A model generated the notes under the pieces. It saw nothing but the letters and a program-made list of their open reading frames with translations. It was not told where the DNA came from and did not search any database. A stretch of DNA of 62,598 bases. Source: UBA993 sp964485855. GTDB lineage: Bacteria > Bacillota > Dethiobacteria > DTU022. This document shows positions 9,487 through 17,388 of the stretch, in pieces. Within the stretch, counting starts at the first letter, position 1. Every line of letters begins with the position of its first letter. Where the stretch lies: assembly GCA_964485855.1 (NCBI GenBank), contig CAZAKI010000008.1, forward strand, positions 1 to 62,598. The letters are read 5' to 3'. Made by a program: the position numbers and the translations under genes.

Positions 9487-10656
9487 TTATTTCAGGGCTT
9501 CCTTTGATTGATAGATGTCTCGATCACAGCAGAAACACTGTTGAGCTTCATCGGGAATACACGGGTGGTTAACGGTGATCATTGAAGTAATATTTTTACC
9601 AACCCCTGGGCCGAGCATCAGACCCTGACCGCACATCCCAACTGCCAAAATTAGCCCTTTCAGACCCGGGGCATAATCAATAATCGGCACACCATCCGGG
9701 GTCATCGGATAGCATCCCCTCCAGATCCGCCTGATTAATAAATTTTTAAATTTAGGAATTAAGGCAATCATCCGTGCAGCTAAAACCGGTAAAAATTCCG
9801 AGAGATTTTCACGGTTTGTGCCGATAAACAATTCCTTTGGGGTGTAGCAAAAAATAATTTGCCCCTCACGATTCTGGCCAAAATAAAAATTTGAGGTTTT
9901 TCCTTCAGGACCCGGCCGAAGATCAACAACAAGTGGAGCAAAAAAATGTTTGATTGGGGCCGAAATTCCAGCCTCATGCGAATCGGGAGTTACCGGGATA
10001 TCCAGGTCAAGCAATTTGCCATGTTCCGCAGCATCAGAACCGGCAGCCAAAACTACCCAGTCTGAGTAATATGAACCCTTATCTGTTTTAACGCCGGTGA
10101 TTCTCTCTCCCACACGTAGATAACCAATTACTTTTTCCTGATAATGATACACGGCTCCGCAACGCATCGCTTCTTGCTGAAAAGCGATAGGAGCTAATAT
10201 TGAAGAGACTTGTCCATCGTCCGGTGAATAAGTTCCACCACGCAAACCTTCGGCATTAATACCCGGTATAATTTCCTGAATATCTTGTGGTCCTACCCAG
10301 TCAATTTTCAATCCGTATTTTTTTTGCAACGGTAGAAGCGAAATTAAAGTATTTTCAATCCTCTCATCATAAACTGGGAAACAATACCCCCCTGGTTTCC
10401 AATCAATATTAAAGCCGTATTTTTTCTCCCAGGTAGAGAATATTTGAATACTTTCGTTACCAATGCTTATTTTACCGGGGTCGGAATGTGTTGCTCTAAC
10501 CCCGCCAATTGCTGTCTTATTTTCTCCCTGGCCGGCAGAAGAACGATAATCGATGACCAGGACCTGCAATCCAGCCTGAGAAAGTTGTAATGCTGTCGGG
10601 TTTCCTACACTCCCCGCGCCAACAACTATCACGTCATAGCAATTTTCAATCGGCAT
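9487..10656 (-). CDS. FAD-dependent amine/imino-acid dehydrogenase (DAO family, sarcosine oxidase beta-like)
   Basis: Flavoprotein of the DAO fold. The N-terminal Rossmann motif VIVVGAGSVGNPTALQLSQAG binds FAD, followed by GIGG-like AIGGVRATHS and the C-terminal FAD motif GYCFPV...GMCGQGLMLGPGVG typical of beta subunits of sarcosine, D-hydroxyproline and octopine dehydrogenases. ATG at 10656 is chosen because GGAGGGG precedes it; it overlaps the end of the upstream 1262-aa gene by 11 bases, strong evidence for co-translation and a physical complex. The C-terminal tail holds an unusual CFCCDRD cluster. The partner supplies the [2Fe-2S] and second FAD domains of heteromeric dehydrogenases, so a substrate such as sarcosine, an N-methyl amino acid, proline or D-hydroxyproline is likely; which one is unknown. 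Confidence 0.8.
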   Translation of the reverse strand: MPIENCYDVIVVGAGSVGNPTALQLSQAGLQVLVIDYRSSAGQGENKTAIGGVRATHSDPGKISIGNESIQIFSTWEKKYGFNIDWKPGGYCFPVYDERIENTLISLLPLQKKYGLKIDWVGPQDIQEIIPGINAEGLRGGTYSPDDGQVSSILAPIAFQQEAMRCGAVYHYQEKVIGYLRVGERITGVKTDKGSYYSDWVVLAAGSDAAEHGKLLDLDIPVTPDSHEAGISAPIKHFFAPLVVDLRPGPEGKTSNFYFGQNREGQIIFCYTPKELFIGTNRENLSEFLPVLAARMIALIPKFKNLLIRRIWRGCYPMTPDGVPIIDYAPGLKGLILAVGMCGQGLMLGPGVGKNITSMITVNHPCIPDEAQQCFCCDRDIYQSKEALK

Positions 10657-13600
10657 ATTTTTCCCCTCCATTGGTGATCGTAATAAAATCACCTAAATGC
10701 ACTTCAGCAACTAAGGGGCGGTGAGTAGGCAGGGTTATTTCATCTAGCGCAATTCCCTCTTCACGGAAAACTTTTAAGATTAGATCTGTGCAGGTTTTAC
10801 CATTGCAGCCTCCCAGACCAGTTCTTACCAACGCTTTTAGCTGGTTCATATCGCGAACTCCGCTTCTGATCGCTGCTACAATTTCGCTCTTCCGAACCCG
10901 CTCACAGCGACAGACAATCGGATCTGCTTCATTTTCAGCGTCATTGATACTAATACCTTCATCGATTTCTCTGATCCTGAAGCCGGCAACTAAAAGCTTA
11001 TCCTCCTCAGGTACCTCAAGCAATAAGAGTCTTCGGCTGTTTTGTACCTGGTGATCCCTATAAGCAATGACTTTACCTTTCCCAACAACATTTCCTTCCA
11101 TGTCTGTCGTTGTGACTTCCTGACCGACGGGGATGATGTCATTTACAAATTCGTAAGGCATCATTAAAAGTGCTTTTTGGTGTTCATGATCATAATCGTT
11201 AATAACCAGGCTAATAGCCAATCCTGGGCAAGCCAGAACGCATCGACCGCAGCCGATACAGTGATCGGTGTATTCGGGAAGGGACAAGATTGAGTCTTCC
11301 ATTTTTATGCAATTATTAGGGCAAGCTTCGGTGCATGGGTTACAGGGTATTTCCTGCATGCAGCGGATTAGTGGAAATACCCTAGAGTTGAGATCTTCTC
11401 CTCTAAACGGTTTGCTTTCACCTGGTTTGTGCTTCAGCATTGCGCCAAATTCCTCCCAGTTACTCGGCACTGGTACGTCAATACCAAGATCATTAGCTAT
11501 TTTACGTCCAATGATTTTTCCGGAAAATATGGCGGCAGAAGCCTCCGCGATTTCTTCAGCATCGCCTGCAGCATAAGTTTTAATCCCATATTCGTTAGCT
11601 TTGATTAAAAGCTCATTTACCGGACTCAAGCCTACAGCAATCAGCACTGTATCAACATTAAAGACTCTTTCGGTACCAGGTAGTGGTTTGAAATTTTCGT
11701 CAACAGCTGCTACAACAACTCTCTCAACTTCTTCCTTACCTTCGATTCTTAAAACAGTATGCGCGGTCCAGACTGGTACTCCAAGGCGTTTGATTTTATC
11801 TTCATGAACCTTGTAACCACCACAGTACGGCAAAGCCTCAACCAAGCCAACGACATCAATGCCGGCCTGAAGAGCATGATATGCACCAATTAAACCAACA
11901 TTTCCCCCGCCAATGATAAATAGTCTTTCCGCACAGCGGATTAAATCGCGATTAACTAAAGTTTGAAACGCTCCTGCTCCATAGACTCCGGGTAAATCAG
12001 ATCCTGGCAGAGCCAGACTTTTTTCCCGCGCACCGGTTGAAAACAGGACTCTTTCTGCTTTCACCAGCTTATAGGTTCCGTTCCCTGAAATACCGAAGAG
12101 ACGATCACTGAAAACACCTACCACTGTTGAATCATACCAAACTTTAATTGTTGGCAGCTGCTTTAAAGTATCAGTTAAAATTTTCCCGATTGCGATACCT
12201 CTTTCACCGGCATAACAATCTTTTACCGATCCAAAAAAATTATGAGTTTGCAGGCTGAGTTTTCCGCCCAACTCTTGCTTATCATCAACAATTAAAACAT
12301 CAACATCCATGTGGCCCAGCTCAATAGCTGCACTAATCCCAGCTGGACCACCGCCGATGATCAAGACATCAGTTTCGCAAGTCTCTGTCCTTGGCATAAC
12401 AGACTGATCAGGCGGCAAATTATTCAAGTCAGGCAACCCCTCAACACTTTTTACAACCATACCTTCCTTAATAGTGGTCATACATCCTTTTACCGGTTTT
12501 CCGTCCGCAATTACCATACATTGCGAACATTGACCATTAACACAATAAATACCCTGGGCTCCACCGTCACGTTCGTGATGACCAAAAACATGAATGCCCG
12601 CAGCATAAACTGCTGAAGTGATCGCCTCACCTGCGCGGGCTTTAATTTTGTTACCGTTATAAGTAAACTCAATCTCAGCCTTGGGCAGCGGTGGTAATAT
12701 CGGATGATTTGTAATCCTAAACTGTGAATCAATGACAGCATCTACAGGTTTCGCCAGATCGTGCTCGGTTATACCTTTTAGTTCCGGCAGCGGATTTTTG
12801 CTCTGAAGCCATACTCCTGGTCTAAGCACTAGTAGATACTGAAGATACTCAGCAAAGTCAGAGCAAACTAACCCGGTTGGACTATTTTGATGCTTTGCAA
12901 TCAGCATACGGCGTCTTTCAGGTTCTAATGAAAAGGTAAACTGTTTAACTCCTTTTGCCATTCTAAGCAGTTTACTCAGGTTACCTGCGGCAGCTGCTTT
13001 TTCAAAAAGTCTTAAGACAACTGGTTCTTCAATTAATAACTGAAAGAGATAGTGCAGTTCTGGCACTATGCCTAATTCTGCAATTGATAAGTGATTTTCT
13101 GCAGATGTGGTTACTACAGAAACTAGTTCTTGTGGCATCATCAAATCAGCGTCCTGCCGATCCTTTAACCAGTTTATGATTTCTAAAACCAGATCCATTC
13201 CCCGGCTGAAAAGTTTACCTCGGGGCAAAGGAACTGCTAATTCTGTTTGAAGCTTGCTCAGCTGCTGTTTGTAATTTTGCCAGGCTTGTTCCGGTCCTCC
13301 CTGATCCGGGTATGGGCTAAGCAAAGCAATACGTTCTCCATTTAATCCACAGTAGGAAGCAACTTTTTTCGTCAGTTTTATTCTTTTCTCGCCATGATCG
13401 CCTCCCTGGCTGTACGGACAAGTGTATCGTTCACGGCACATTATGCCTACCCCGGTTGCTCCGGCCGCAAGACAGTAAAGCATGGTAGAAATATCAATTC
13501 GCCCAATGCAACTTACCTGAATCAATTCGTCACTGCTGTCAGGAAGTGGTGATCTGGAACAGGCAAAGACAACATACTGACCATCTAAATCTCTATTTTT

Positions 13601-14434
13601 CAGCAGATCTTCAAAATCACTCAGATTTTCATTCTTTTTTTGAACTATGGCAGCAGTAGGACAGGAACCGGCACAAATTCCACAACCGACACAGGTTTCC
13701 GCTGAGATGTAGGCAGTAGTTAAACCATCCTTTTTAATTGATACCCTTGGAATCGCAAAAGGGCAAACCTCTTCACAGATACCACAACCCCTACAAAACT
13801 GTTCATCCACGACACAAACAGGGATTTCAAATTGTCGATTCCAAATCTTTAAAACCTGGTTCTCTTGTTTCAAGGGAATAGCTCCGGTCGGGCAAATATG
13901 GGCACAAGTTCTGCAGCCGGTGCATGCTTCGGCCAGCCCTTCGGGATCAGGACCAATTATTTTATCGATGCCGCGCATCAGTGTTGAAATTGCACCTGGA
14001 CCATAATCTTGACAAACCCTGGTACAAAGTCCACACATGATACAAAGATCATCGCTATCACTAATTGAAAACGAAGCATGGTCAATCCCTTCAGCACGGG
14101 CTAAGTCTCTAATCACTTCTGATGAAGGGCATTGAGCCAGATAAAGCTCGAGTAAAGTCCTCCTTGTTTTTAGCACTTCACTGGATCTAGTCGATACAAC
14201 TAATCCATCTTCTGCTGGATATAAACAAGAAGTAACCAGACGAGACTGGCCTTTCCACTCTTCTTTGCAAACCTCTACTATACAGAGACGGCAGGAGCCA
14301 TTGGGTGTAAGTGATGGATGATGACAAAGGGTCGGAACCTTAATGCCATTTTCGTTAAAAATATCAAGTAACTTCTTATTGTTTTCTGTTTCAATCTTCC
14401 GACCGTCAACCGTTATGCTAATCTTGTCATTCAT
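10646..14434 (-). CDS. Multidomain iron-sulfur flavoprotein: NuoG/HydA-like N-half fused to MvhD-like and sarcosine-oxidase-alpha-like domains
   Basis: A 1262-aa mosaic. Order (approximate residues): plant-type [2Fe-2S] domain 1-80 (C38, C49, C52, C71); two [4Fe-4S] motifs at 132 and 172; two more at 215 and 249; an MvhD/FlpD-like domain at 285-385 (FACSRS, VSCIGRIDIS, GAxGVG); a helical linker to 585; a second [2Fe-2S] domain 588-665 (CVNGQCSQC); an FAD/NAD pyridine-nucleotide oxidoreductase 690-985 (IIGGGPAG and IIGGGNVG); two [4Fe-4S] motifs at 1026-1072; and a BFD-like [2Fe-2S] domain 1175-1220 (CRCE, GCNGKTC). The usual HxxxCxxC site of NuoG/HydA and the H-cluster domain of hydrogenases are missing. 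The C-half equals the fused small and alpha subunits of D-hydroxyproline/octopine dehydrogenases. Flanked by the NuoEF-like protein and the DAO flavoprotein in one operon. ATG at 14434 has GGAG eight bases upstream. Confidence 0.85.
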   Translation of the reverse strand: MNDKISITVDGRKIETENNKKLLDIFNENGIKVPTLCHHPSLTPNGSCRLCIVEVCKEEWKGQSRLVTSCLYPAEDGLVVSTRSSEVLKTRRTLLELYLAQCPSSEVIRDLARAEGIDHASFSISDSDDLCIMCGLCTRVCQDYGPGAISTLMRGIDKIIGPDPEGLAEACTGCRTCAHICPTGAIPLKQENQVLKIWNRQFEIPVCVVDEQFCRGCGICEEVCPFAIPRVSIKKDGLTTAYISAETCVGCGICAGSCPTAAIVQKKNENLSDFEDLLKNRDLDGQYVVFACSRSPLPDSSDELIQVSCIGRIDISTMLYCLAAGATGVGIMCRERYTCPYSQGGDHGEKRIKLTKKVASYCGLNGERIALLSPYPDQGGPEQAWQNYKQQLSKLQTELAVPLPRGKLFSRGMDLVLEIINWLKDRQDADLMMPQELVSVVTTSAENHLSIAELGIVPELHYLFQLLIEEPVVLRLFEKAAAAGNLSKLLRMAKGVKQFTFSLEPERRRMLIAKHQNSPTGLVCSDFAEYLQYLLVLRPGVWLQSKNPLPELKGITEHDLAKPVDAVIDSQFRITNHPILPPLPKAEIEFTYNGNKIKARAGEAITSAVYAAGIHVFGHHERDGGAQGIYCVNGQCSQCMVIADGKPVKGCMTTIKEGMVVKSVEGLPDLNNLPPDQSVMPRTETCETDVLIIGGGPAGISAAIELGHMDVDVLIVDDKQELGGKLSLQTHNFFGSVKDCYAGERGIAIGKILTDTLKQLPTIKVWYDSTVVGVFSDRLFGISGNGTYKLVKAERVLFSTGAREKSLALPGSDLPGVYGAGAFQTLVNRDLIRCAERLFIIGGGNVGLIGAYHALQAGIDVVGLVEALPYCGGYKVHEDKIKRLGVPVWTAHTVLRIEGKEEVERVVVAAVDENFKPLPGTERVFNVDTVLIAVGLSPVNELLIKANEYGIKTYAAGDAEEIAEASAAIFSGKIIGRKIANDLGIDVPVPSNWEEFGAMLKHKPGESKPFRGEDLNSRVFPLIRCMQEIPCNPCTEACPNNCIKMEDSILSLPEYTDHCIGCGRCVLACPGLAISLVINDYDHEHQKALLMMPYEFVNDIIPVGQEVTTTDMEGNVVGKGKVIAYRDHQVQNSRRLLLLEVPEEDKLLVAGFRIREIDEGISINDAENEADPIVCRCERVRKSEIVAAIRSGVRDMNQLKALVRTGLGGCNGKTCTDLILKVFREEGIALDEITLPTHRPLVAEVHLGDFITITNGGEKYAD

Positions 14435-14473
14435 CAAAGTTTCTCCGACTATTAAAAATTTTAGATGTTATAA

Positions 14474-16870
14474 CTATAATTTTGCTGCATAAGACCTTGG
14501 CTTGACCTTAATCGCATCGAAATTACAAGTCGCTTTACATAGGCCGCAACGATTACAAAGCTCATGATCAATAAAATGTTGTTCTTTTTTATTCCCACTG
14601 ATTGCTTGCTGGGGGCACAAACGGGAGCATCGACGACAGCCGGTACAGGCATCAGTGATCTCATAGGTAATTAAATTACGACAAACACCGGCTGGGCATC
14701 TTTTATCTTCGATGTGAGCCAGGTATTCATCTTTGAAATGATGAAGGGTGCTGCGTACCGGATTCGGAGCAGATTTGCCAAGGCCGCAAAGAGATCCATT
14801 TTCAAGAACATTAAGCAGCTTTTCAATCCGTTCAAGATCTTCAGACACACCTTCTCCGGCACATATCCGCTCAAGGATTCCGTGCAATTGATCCAGACCC
14901 AGGCGACAAGCAGAACATTTCCCACAGGATTCCTGGCTTAAAAATTCAGTGAAATAACGAGCTACATCAACCATACAGGTATCTTCATCCATAACGATCA
15001 TCCCGCCTGAACCCATCATTGAGCCTTCCCTGGTCAGAGAATCAAAATCGACTGGTAAATCCAGTTTACTGGCCGGCAAACATCCTCCTGACGGACCTCC
15101 AGTCTGAACAGCTTTAAATTTTTTATCATTAAGGATACCGCCACAGATGTGATAGATTATTTCCCGTAAAGTCATCCCCATCGGCACTTCAACCAGGCCG
15201 GTGTTTTTAACTTTACCAACAACAGAAAATACCTTAGTCCCGGTGCTGTTTGGCGTTCCGGTTGTCGCAAACCATTCTGCCCCTTTGGTAATAATAAGTG
15301 GGATATTAACCATGGTTTCAACATTATTTAATACCGTTGGCTGATCATAAAGGCCCCTCTCTGTCGATCGGATGTATTTGGCCCGAGGTTCTCCAACCTT
15401 GCCCTCGATTGACTGCATCAGGGCGCTGGATTCTCCACAAACAAAGGCTCCTGTGCCACGGTTTATTGAAAGATCAAAATTAAACTTAGTACCACAAATG
15501 TTATTACCTAGAAAACCGAACCTTCTGGCTTCAATTATCGCAGTTTCAAGATGGTTGAGGGCTCTTGGGTATTCTTCTCGGACATAAATGTAACCTTTGC
15601 ATGAACCGACAGCATAAGCACAGATGATTATCCCCTCTATCACAGCATGCGGATCACCTTCCATAATACTACGGTCCATGAACGCTCCCGGATCGCCTTC
15701 ATCGCCATTGCAAATCACGTAACGGGTTTCCGCATCAGATAAAGCGGCAGATCGCCATTTCTTCCCTGTAGGAAATCCTCCGCCTCCTCTTCCCCGTAAT
15801 CCGGATTTTTCAATTTCAGCGATAATCTCTTCCGGTTTCATGGAAAAGAGAGCTTTAATTAGGGCGCTGTATCCATCGTTAGCCAGATAATCGGTTATAT
15901 CCAGCGGGTTGATACTGCCTACGTTACGCAAGGCGAAACGTTGCTGTCCGGCAAAAAAGGGAACCTGATCGTAGTTTTCAACCCCAATGTTACTTTCAAC
16001 ATCGTGGTAAAGTAAATGATCCAGTGTTTTTTTACCGATTATTGTATCTTCAATAATCAGGTTTATATCTTTAGGGGTGACATTTGTGTAAAATATTTTT
16101 TCCGGGTAGATAATAACCAGCGGTCCTTTTTCACAAAATCCCTGGCAACCAACTCTCTTGATTCCCATTTTTAGCGGAATATTAATTTCCCTGTTGGCGA
16201 GCGCCTTTTCGAAAGCCTCTGCTACTTTAAAGCTACCCTTTGCCACGCATCCCGTACCGGCACAAACCATAATCATTGTTTGTTCTGGGTTTTTTTTACT
16301 AAGGATCTGCTTCCTTAGATCATGAAACTGATCGGGTGAACTGATTCGATGAGCGATTTCGGGGAAATTAAAATCACTTTCGCGATCATATCCTAATTCA
16401 ACAGGCTCAGTGGCTCGGCAGTGTTCAATTTCTTTTGCCAACTGGGCAGAAGTAATATTTCCATGATAGGAACCGTCAATAACAACAACCGGAGCCATGG
16501 CGCAGGCACCGACACAGTGGACAGAATTGAGAGTAAAGTTACCATCATCAGTAGTTTCACCGCTCTTCACTTTCAGCTTTTCTATGGCTTGACTCATTAA
16601 TACAGAAGCACCCCTAATATGGCAAGCGGTGCCTTCACAAATATCAATTCTATGTTTTCCACGTGGTTTTAATGAGAATGATTTGTAAAATGTAGCAACT
16701 GAGTAAATTTGTGATTGAGGAATTCGAATTTTCTTAGCAACTTTCGCTATTACTTCAGCTGAAAGGTATCCGTATTCGGTCTGCAGATCTTGCAAAATCA
16801 TGATCAAGTTTGATGGGTTACGATCATAACGCTGAATGATTGCCTCAACTAGATCATAGCTTATATTCAT
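14474..16870 (-). CDS. Fused NuoE-NuoF-like NADH dehydrogenase subunit (HydB/HydC-type)
   Basis: FMN-dependent, NAD(H)-binding module of 798 aa. Residues 1-150 are NuoE-like with [2Fe-2S] ligands in CEGTACHIRG and CVGACAMAP. Residues about 170-275 are a second thioredoxin-like [2Fe-2S] ferredoxin (CAGTGCVAKG, GCQGFCEKGP). Residues about 280-690 are NuoF with the NADH/FMN motifs GRGGGGFPTGKKW and NGDEGDPGAFMDR and the ESCGKCSACR cluster site. The C-terminus adds two [4Fe-4S] motifs (CTGCRRCSRLCP, CNRCGLCKATC). This architecture is that of the beta subunits of electron-bifurcating hydrogenases and related complexes, with NuoE additionally fused. It is the first gene of the operon, with a promoter at 16915-16944 and AAGGA before its ATG. 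Confidence 0.9.
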   Translation of the reverse strand: MNISYDLVEAIIQRYDRNPSNLIMILQDLQTEYGYLSAEVIAKVAKKIRIPQSQIYSVATFYKSFSLKPRGKHRIDICEGTACHIRGASVLMSQAIEKLKVKSGETTDDGNFTLNSVHCVGACAMAPVVVIDGSYHGNITSAQLAKEIEHCRATEPVELGYDRESDFNFPEIAHRISSPDQFHDLRKQILSKKNPEQTMIMVCAGTGCVAKGSFKVAEAFEKALANREINIPLKMGIKRVGCQGFCEKGPLVIIYPEKIFYTNVTPKDINLIIEDTIIGKKTLDHLLYHDVESNIGVENYDQVPFFAGQQRFALRNVGSINPLDITDYLANDGYSALIKALFSMKPEEIIAEIEKSGLRGRGGGGFPTGKKWRSAALSDAETRYVICNGDEGDPGAFMDRSIMEGDPHAVIEGIIICAYAVGSCKGYIYVREEYPRALNHLETAIIEARRFGFLGNNICGTKFNFDLSINRGTGAFVCGESSALMQSIEGKVGEPRAKYIRSTERGLYDQPTVLNNVETMVNIPLIITKGAEWFATTGTPNSTGTKVFSVVGKVKNTGLVEVPMGMTLREIIYHICGGILNDKKFKAVQTGGPSGGCLPASKLDLPVDFDSLTREGSMMGSGGMIVMDEDTCMVDVARYFTEFLSQESCGKCSACRLGLDQLHGILERICAGEGVSEDLERIEKLLNVLENGSLCGLGKSAPNPVRSTLHHFKDEYLAHIEDKRCPAGVCRNLITYEITDACTGCRRCSRLCPQQAISGNKKEQHFIDHELCNRCGLCKATCNFDAIKVKPRSYAAKL

Positions 16871-16914
16871 TGACAGATCCTTAAATGTAAATTTTCAAAC
16901 AGATCAGTGTTAAA

Positions 16915-16944
16915 ATTATATCATTTCCTTCTTCCGACTGTCAA
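16915..16944 (-). promoter_or_regulatory. Sigma-A type promoter of the NuoEF-like operon
   Basis: Minus-strand TTGACA (16939-16944) and TATAAT (16915-16920) separated by 18 bases, 45 bases upstream of the ATG at 16870. Both hexamers match consensus exactly. It lies after the terminator of the structured RNA, so the operon has its own start. Confidence 0.75.
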
Positions 16945-16972
16945 TTTGATTAGTTTCCTTTAATTCCTCCTT

Positions 16973-17012
16973 AAAAACGATCAAAGTAAACCATTAATTG
17001 GCATTTACTTTG
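16973..17012 (-). terminator. Intrinsic terminator of the structured RNA
   Basis: Minus-strand stem CAAAGTAAA / TTTACTTTG, nine perfect pairs with further inner pairing CCA/TGG, followed four bases later by a short TTTTT run. It begins 20 bases after the closing helix of the putative RNA. The U-run is short, so partial read-through is possible. Confidence 0.65.
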
Positions 17013-17031
17013 GCACTTAACCCATAATTAA

Positions 17032-17319
17032 ACCAGGTCCCAACAGGCCTGCTAACTTTACGCCGGAAATCCTTCGCTTCCCATCTACAGCTGAACTTCC
17101 ATCATCCCTTTGGATGACTTTCCTTCAACCTCCGGTAAGCTACTTACTATCCGGGCTGCGATTTTCGGTTATCATAAACCCTTAAGCTTATATCAACCGA
17201 TTCTTTCAGCGTCTCGGTTTCTGGTAGTCCGCCACAGATCATTCAGGATGGCTCCTTCTGATCTCCGACTTTTCCCTTTTTCCGAAACCGTTCCGTTTTT
17301 CAGTCTCTCGGAACCTGGT
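17032..17319 (-). ncRNA. Putative structured non-coding RNA of about 288 nt, family not recognised
   Basis: No credible protein is encoded at 16871-17388, but the minus strand reads as a folded RNA. Its ends pair: ACCAGGUUCC at the 5' end with GGGACCUGGU at the 3' end (ten pairs, one G-U). Inside I see CGGUUUC / GAAACCG enclosing a nested stem (AGUC/GACU, AGAUCA/UGAUCU, AGGA-GCCA-UCCU); UCGGUU / AACCGA enclosing AUAAGC / GUUUAU; CCGG-GUAAG-UAG-CUUAC-CGG; and UCAUCC-AAAG-GGAUGA. The predicted transcription start falls on the first base of the closing helix, and a terminator follows. The G-U pair makes the minus strand fit better than the plus strand. I do not see hallmarks of tmRNA, RNase P, SRP, 6S, T-box or cobalamin RNAs. 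Total transcript would be about 345 nt. Confidence 0.65.
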
Positions 17320-17325
17320 AAAAAC

Positions 17326-17354
17326 ATTATTGATCGTTAATTTTGATTTGTCAA
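17326..17354 (-). promoter_or_regulatory. Promoter of the structured RNA
   Basis: Minus-strand TTGACA (17349-17354), a 17-base spacer and AATAAT (17326-17331). Seven bases downstream is position 17319, exactly the first base of the terminal helix of the putative RNA. A perfect -35 with optimal spacing points to a strong vegetative promoter. Confidence 0.7.
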
Positions 17355-17388
17355 TACTTTTTCTTAAATTATTTTATTCACATTACGT

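Noticed and set aside
12311..12616. 101-residue plus-strand frame inside the 1262-aa iron-sulfur flavoprotein gene
   Set aside because: Antisense shadow of a domain with clear [2Fe-2S] motifs; no independent signals.
14461..16870. [FeFe]-hydrogenase operon
   Set aside because: The NuoEF and NuoG-like parts resemble bifurcating hydrogenase subunits, but no H-cluster motifs are encoded in the operon.
17110..17340. 76-residue plus-strand reading frame in the 16871-17388 gap
   Set aside because: No ribosome-binding site, no family resemblance, and the region folds as a minus-strand RNA with its own promoter and terminator.
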